DNA of 36,624 nt, taken from positions 1 through 36,624 of the forward strand of contig JAUXVE010000120.1 of assembly GCA_030680415.1 (NCBI GenBank). Direction: 5' to 3'. Made by a program: the position numbers and the translations under genes. The notes beneath the pieces were generated by a model. The model saw only the letters and a list, made by a program, of their open reading frames with translations. It made no database searches and was not told the DNA's origin. The stretch comes from Rubrivivax sp. Lineage in GTDB: Bacteria > Pseudomonadota > Gammaproteobacteria > Burkholderiales > Burkholderiaceae_C. Of the stretch, positions 34,556 to 36,624 are shown in pieces. Each line of letters starts with the position of its first letter. Position 1 is the first letter of the stretch.

Positions 34556-34798
34556 TCAGCTCTTCGTCTTGGCTTCGACGTCGACGGTGTGGGTGTCGGC
34601 GCGCTTGGCCGTCGTCACCTGCGGAGACGACGGGCTGGCGGCATCGGCTTCACCTTCGCCGCCGCTCTTCATGCCCTCCTTGAAACCCTTGACCGCGCCG
34701 CCGAGGTCGGAACCGATGTTGCGCAGCTTCTTGGTGCCGAAGATGACCACGACGACCAGCAACACGATCAGCCAATGCCAGATGCTGAACGAACCCAT
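34556..34798 (-). CDS. tatA: Twin-arginine translocase subunit TatA
   Basis: Predicted 80-aa pore-forming subunit. [20 protein letters not shown] gives the membrane helix, then [20 protein letters not shown] the hinge and amphipathic helix. The acidic/Lys tail is disordered. A clear AGGAG-type site (GAAAGATC region with AGGAGAAAG at 34804-34812 on the minus strand) precedes the ATG. Confidence 0.97.
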   Translation of the reverse strand: MGSFSIWHWLIVLLVVVVIFGTKKLRNIGSDLGGAVKGFKEGMKSGGEGEADAASPSSPQVTTAKRADTHTVDVEAKTKS

Positions 34799-34868
34799 GA
34801 TCTTTCTCCTGAAAGCGAACCCATGATTCTAGGTGACCGGGGCGGCGCGGCCGTGACGCCGCGCCAAG

Positions 34869-35216
34869 TCACCCCCGCAGCCAGGGCCGCGGCCCACCCA
34901 ACACATGCATGTGCAGGTGTTGGACCTCCTGGCCGCCGTCGCGCCCGGTATTGACGACGGTGCGAAAGCCGTTGTGCACGCCCAGCTCCTTCATCAGCCG
35001 CGGCGCCAGGCCCAGCAGGCGGCCGAGCAGGGCGTCATGCTGCGGGCCGACGTCGGCCAGCGTAGCGATATGCGCCTTGGGAATGATCAACACATGCACC
35101 GGCGCCCATGGATGGATGTCGTGGAAGGCAATCAGTTCCTCGTCCTCGAAGACCTTCCTGGCCGGTATCTGCCCGGCGACGATCTTGCAGAAGATGCAGT
35201 CTGGATCGGCGTTCAT
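34869..35216 (-). CDS. HIT-family (histidine triad) nucleotide-binding protein
   Basis: Predicted 115-aa HinT-like hydrolase of purine nucleoside phosphoramidates. The histidine triad is HLHMHVLGG (His100, His102, His104). The N-terminus CIFCKIVAGQIPARKVFED holds a Cys7/Cys10 pair, and HVLIIPKAHIATL is the nucleotide-pocket strand. I chose ATG 35216, since the 15 residues upstream in frame lack family similarity. HIT genes sit between hisE and tatA in many betaproteobacteria, as here. Confidence 0.94.
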   Translation of the reverse strand: MNADPDCIFCKIVAGQIPARKVFEDEELIAFHDIHPWAPVHVLIIPKAHIATLADVGPQHDALLGRLLGLAPRLMKELGVHNGFRTVVNTGRDGGQEVQHLHMHVLGGPRPWLRG

Positions 35217-35229
35217 CTGGCGTCGGACG

Positions 35230-35607
35230 TCAGTTCGCAGGGTACGGCATGGGCTTGCCATCGGCGAAGCGCCACCATCCCTTGATGTAACGGTAGAGGT
35301 ACCACAGGCCGATCAGCGACCACGCCGCCCAGCCCGGGAACACGAAGAAGGCCCACAGCGGCGCCGTCAGCAGCAGCCACAGCATCGTGAACCAGAAGCT
35401 GCGCGCCTGCCAGCGGAAGTGGCTGCGGTAGAAGTCGTCGGGCAGATCGGCTCGCTTGACGACATTGATGACCATCGCAACGACCGAAAAGACGCCGGCC
35501 GAGAACCACGACAGGGTGTGCAGGCCGTACAGCACGTGCGTCAGCAGCCGCAACTCGCTGTGCTGCCGGGCTGGCGAGCCGGGGATCACGATCTGGTTCA
35601 AGTGCAT
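35230..35607 (-). CDS. Small membrane protein of the his-tat cluster (DUF4870-like)
   Basis: Predicted 125-aa protein with about three membrane segments: residues about 22-50 ([20 protein letters not shown]), 72-90 ([19 protein letters not shown]) and 92-108 ([20 protein letters not shown]). Its pattern resembles DUF4870 proteins, whose function is unknown. It overlaps hisE by 10 bp and lies 13 bp before the HIT gene, so it is part of the operon. The family assignment is tentative. Confidence 0.8.
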   Translation of the reverse strand: MHLNQIVIPGSPARQHSELRLLTHVLYGLHTLSWFSAGVFSVVAMVINVVKRADLPDDFYRSHFRWQARSFWFTMLWLLLTAPLWAFFVFPGWAAWSLIGLWYLYRYIKGWWRFADGKPMPYPAN

Positions 35608-35945
35608 CCTCCTTCACGCTGCTGCGCCTTGCGCAGCGCAAACTCTTCCAGGCCTGAGAGCCCTTCGCGCCGTTCCAGTTCGGCCAGCACCTCGGCCGGG
35701 CCCAAGCCGAAGTGGCTCAGCGCGACCAGGGTGTGAAACCACAGGTCGGCCGTTTCGCCCACGATGCGTTCGCGGTCACCGTCCTTGCCCGCCATCACCA
35801 CTTCGGTGGCCTCTTCGCCGACTTTTTTCAAGATGGCGTCGGTACCCTTGGAAAACAAGCGCGCGACGTAGCTCTTGTCGGGGTCGGCGCCGCGGCGGGC
35901 CTCGATGACTCCGGCGAGGCGGGCGAGGGTGTCGTTGCCGTTCAT
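35598..35945 (-). CDS. hisE: Phosphoribosyl-ATP pyrophosphatase HisE
   Basis: Predicted 115-aa all-alpha pyrophosphohydrolase (MazG-like fold) for the second step of histidine synthesis. Signature helices are [34 protein letters not shown] and [19 protein letters not shown], with the Glu/Asp metal ligands present. I chose ATG 35945, which overlaps the hisI stop by 4 bp. HisE and HisI are separate proteins here, not the fused HisIE of enterobacteria. Confidence 0.95.
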   Translation of the reverse strand: MNGNDTLARLAGVIEARRGADPDKSYVARLFSKGTDAILKKVGEEATEVVMAGKDGDRERIVGETADLWFHTLVALSHFGLGPAEVLAELERREGLSGLEEFALRKAQQREGGCT

Positions 35946-36340
35946 TTGTAGATCGCCTCCGGGTCCTTCAGCACCGGCTCCGCCGCGAGCCACTGCCCCT
36001 GCTCCAGGCGCTGGAAAAAGCAGCTGTGGCGCCCGGTGTGGCAGGCGATCGAGGGTTCGGCCGGCGTGTGGCCGAGCTGGGTCACCCTCAGCAGCACGAC
36101 ATCGTTGTCGCAGTCGATGCGGATCTCGTGCACCTGCTGGAAGTGGCCCGACGCCTCGCCCTTGTGCCACAGTCGTTGCCGCGAGCGGCTCCAGTACACG
36201 GCCTGGCCGCTCGCCGCGGTCTGCGCCAGGGCCTCGCGGTTCATCCAGGCGAACATCAGCACGTCGCCGCTGCCGGCCTCCTGCGCGATCACCGGCACGA
36301 GGCCGTCGCGGTCCCACTTGACACTGGCCAACCAATCCAT
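35942..36340 (-). CDS. hisI: Phosphoribosyl-AMP cyclohydrolase HisI
   Basis: Predicted 132-aa zinc enzyme for the third step of histidine synthesis. Metal and active-site motifs are seen: [45 protein letters not shown] and [11 protein letters not shown], with the conserved Cys residues. In most betaproteobacteria hisF lies directly upstream; here the neighbour 9 bp upstream is a truncated Nudix gene. Confidence 0.96.
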   Translation of the reverse strand: MDWLASVKWDRDGLVPVIAQEAGSGDVLMFAWMNREALAQTAASGQAVYWSRSRQRLWHKGEASGHFQQVHEIRIDCDNDVVLLRVTQLGHTPAEPSIACHTGRHSCFFQRLEQGQWLAAEPVLKDPEAIYK

Positions 36341-36349
36341 GGCGGGAGT

Positions 36350-36487
36350 CTAGTGCGTGGCTCCGGCGAAGCCGCGTTCGGTCGCAAACCAGCGCAGTAC
36401 CGGCAGCGTGCCCGGCAGCACGGGCGCCACCTGCACCGGCAGCGTCTGCCAGGCCATGGCCTGGCCTTCGCGCATCTCGAAGTCGCC
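36350..36487 (-). pseudogene. Truncated Nudix hydrolase (MutT-type), C-terminal remnant
   Basis: About 45 codons are open up to TAG 36352-36350. The segments [12 protein letters not shown], then [19 protein letters not shown] and ERGFAGATH match, from memory, the C-terminal end of MutT-type Nudix hydrolases of Burkholderiales. In-frame similarity stops near Gly-Asp-Phe at about 36485, and a TAA stop lies a few codons further upstream. The Nudix box and catalytic core are absent. The 5' part appears lost at a rearrangement. The family call rests on a short tail and is moderate. Confidence 0.55.
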
Positions 36488-36624
36488 TAGCCCTGCCCTT
36501 TACCTCAAGAAACCGCTGGACATTTTCAATGCCATCTTCTATCGTCGTGGATGGATGCACAGAACGAGATCAAGCGGACCTTAAAGCAGGACGTGTCGAT
36601 AGAAGCGGTTCAACAGCTCCTGGC
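36488..36624. other. Foreign-looking segment at the right edge
   Basis: From about 36488 the sequence is visibly less GC-rich and no longer codes for the Nudix protein. Its first bases are CCCTGCCCTTTACC. It may be the end of a mobile element that interrupted the gene, or a rearrangement or assembly junction. The outer end lies outside the window, so terminal repeats and target duplication cannot be checked. Confidence 0.45.
36551..36624 (+). CDS. Start of an unidentified ORF in the edge segment (partial)
   Basis: From ATG 36551 the plus strand is open to the window end: [20 protein letters not shown] and four more residues. The short, charged, helical N-terminus would fit a helix-turn-helix protein such as a transposase, but 24 residues do not identify it. 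GTGG just before the ATG is the only possible ribosome site. Confidence 0.35.
   Translation, partial: MDAQNEIKRTLKQDVSIEAVQQLL

Noticed and set aside
36558..36584. Alternative short ORF from the second ATG in ATGGATG
   Set aside because: It ends after nine codons at TAA. The frame from ATG 36551 remains open to the window end and is the better candidate.
1..36624. CRISPR arrays, tRNA or rRNA genes, prophage genes, toxin-antitoxin pairs
   Set aside because: No regularly spaced repeats, tRNA-like cloverleaf segments or recognisable phage or toxin-antitoxin proteins were seen while reading both strands.

Overview
This is a high-GC window from a betaproteobacterium of the order Burkholderiales, most likely a Comamonadaceae or Rubrivivax/Leptothrix-type organism. 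The assignment rests on the Burkholderiales-type porin, the block running from PBP1A through frataxin and LptM to LysA, the hisIE-HIT-tatABC tail of a his operon, and GC/GGGG-rich dispersed palindromes typical of the group. I made the assignment by recognition, not by a database search. Almost all of the sequence is coding. I saw no tRNA, rRNA, CRISPR array or complete insertion sequence.

Layout. Positions 1-156 are the end of a cheA gene. Positions 269-2686 (minus) encode a large Ig-like-repeat lipoprotein with two EF-hand-type calcium loops, directly downstream of the type IV pilus operon pilMNOPQ (2770-7966, minus). Next come the divergent mrcA (PBP1A), then cyaY (minus), and lptM-lysA (plus). 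A four-gene peptide-type ABC transporter follows (12486-16384, minus), without a substrate-binding protein gene. It is followed by an outer-membrane porin (minus), coq7 (plus, ubiquinone synthesis) and an OsmC/YhfA-like protein (minus). A probable small RNA gene (about 19050-19155) lies ahead of ilvA. Then comes a divergent CobT-family gene.

Positions 22038-33125 hold a near-complete type II secretion system: gspC on the minus strand, and gspG-H-I-J-K-L-M-N-D-E-F on the plus strand, mostly with 4-bp stop/start overlaps. It faces a minus-strand operon of hisI-hisE-membrane protein-HIT protein-tatA-tatB-tatC (33236-36340). Tat and the type II system can act in series: Tat exports folded proteins to the periplasm, and GspD lets them cross the outer membrane. 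At the right edge, where hisF would be expected, there is only the tail of a Nudix hydrolase gene. It is broken at about position 36488 by sequence of different character.

The points most worth a second look are: the candidate sRNA, which has its own extended -10 promoter, a 16S-tail-like CACCUCCUU loop and a strong terminator; the calcium-loop Ig lipoprotein attached to the pilus operon; the CobT-family protein with both key glutamate positions changed; the repeated pattern of -10 boxes 6-8 nt before start codons with no Shine-Dalgarno sequence, which suggests leaderless mRNAs; and the disrupted right edge.
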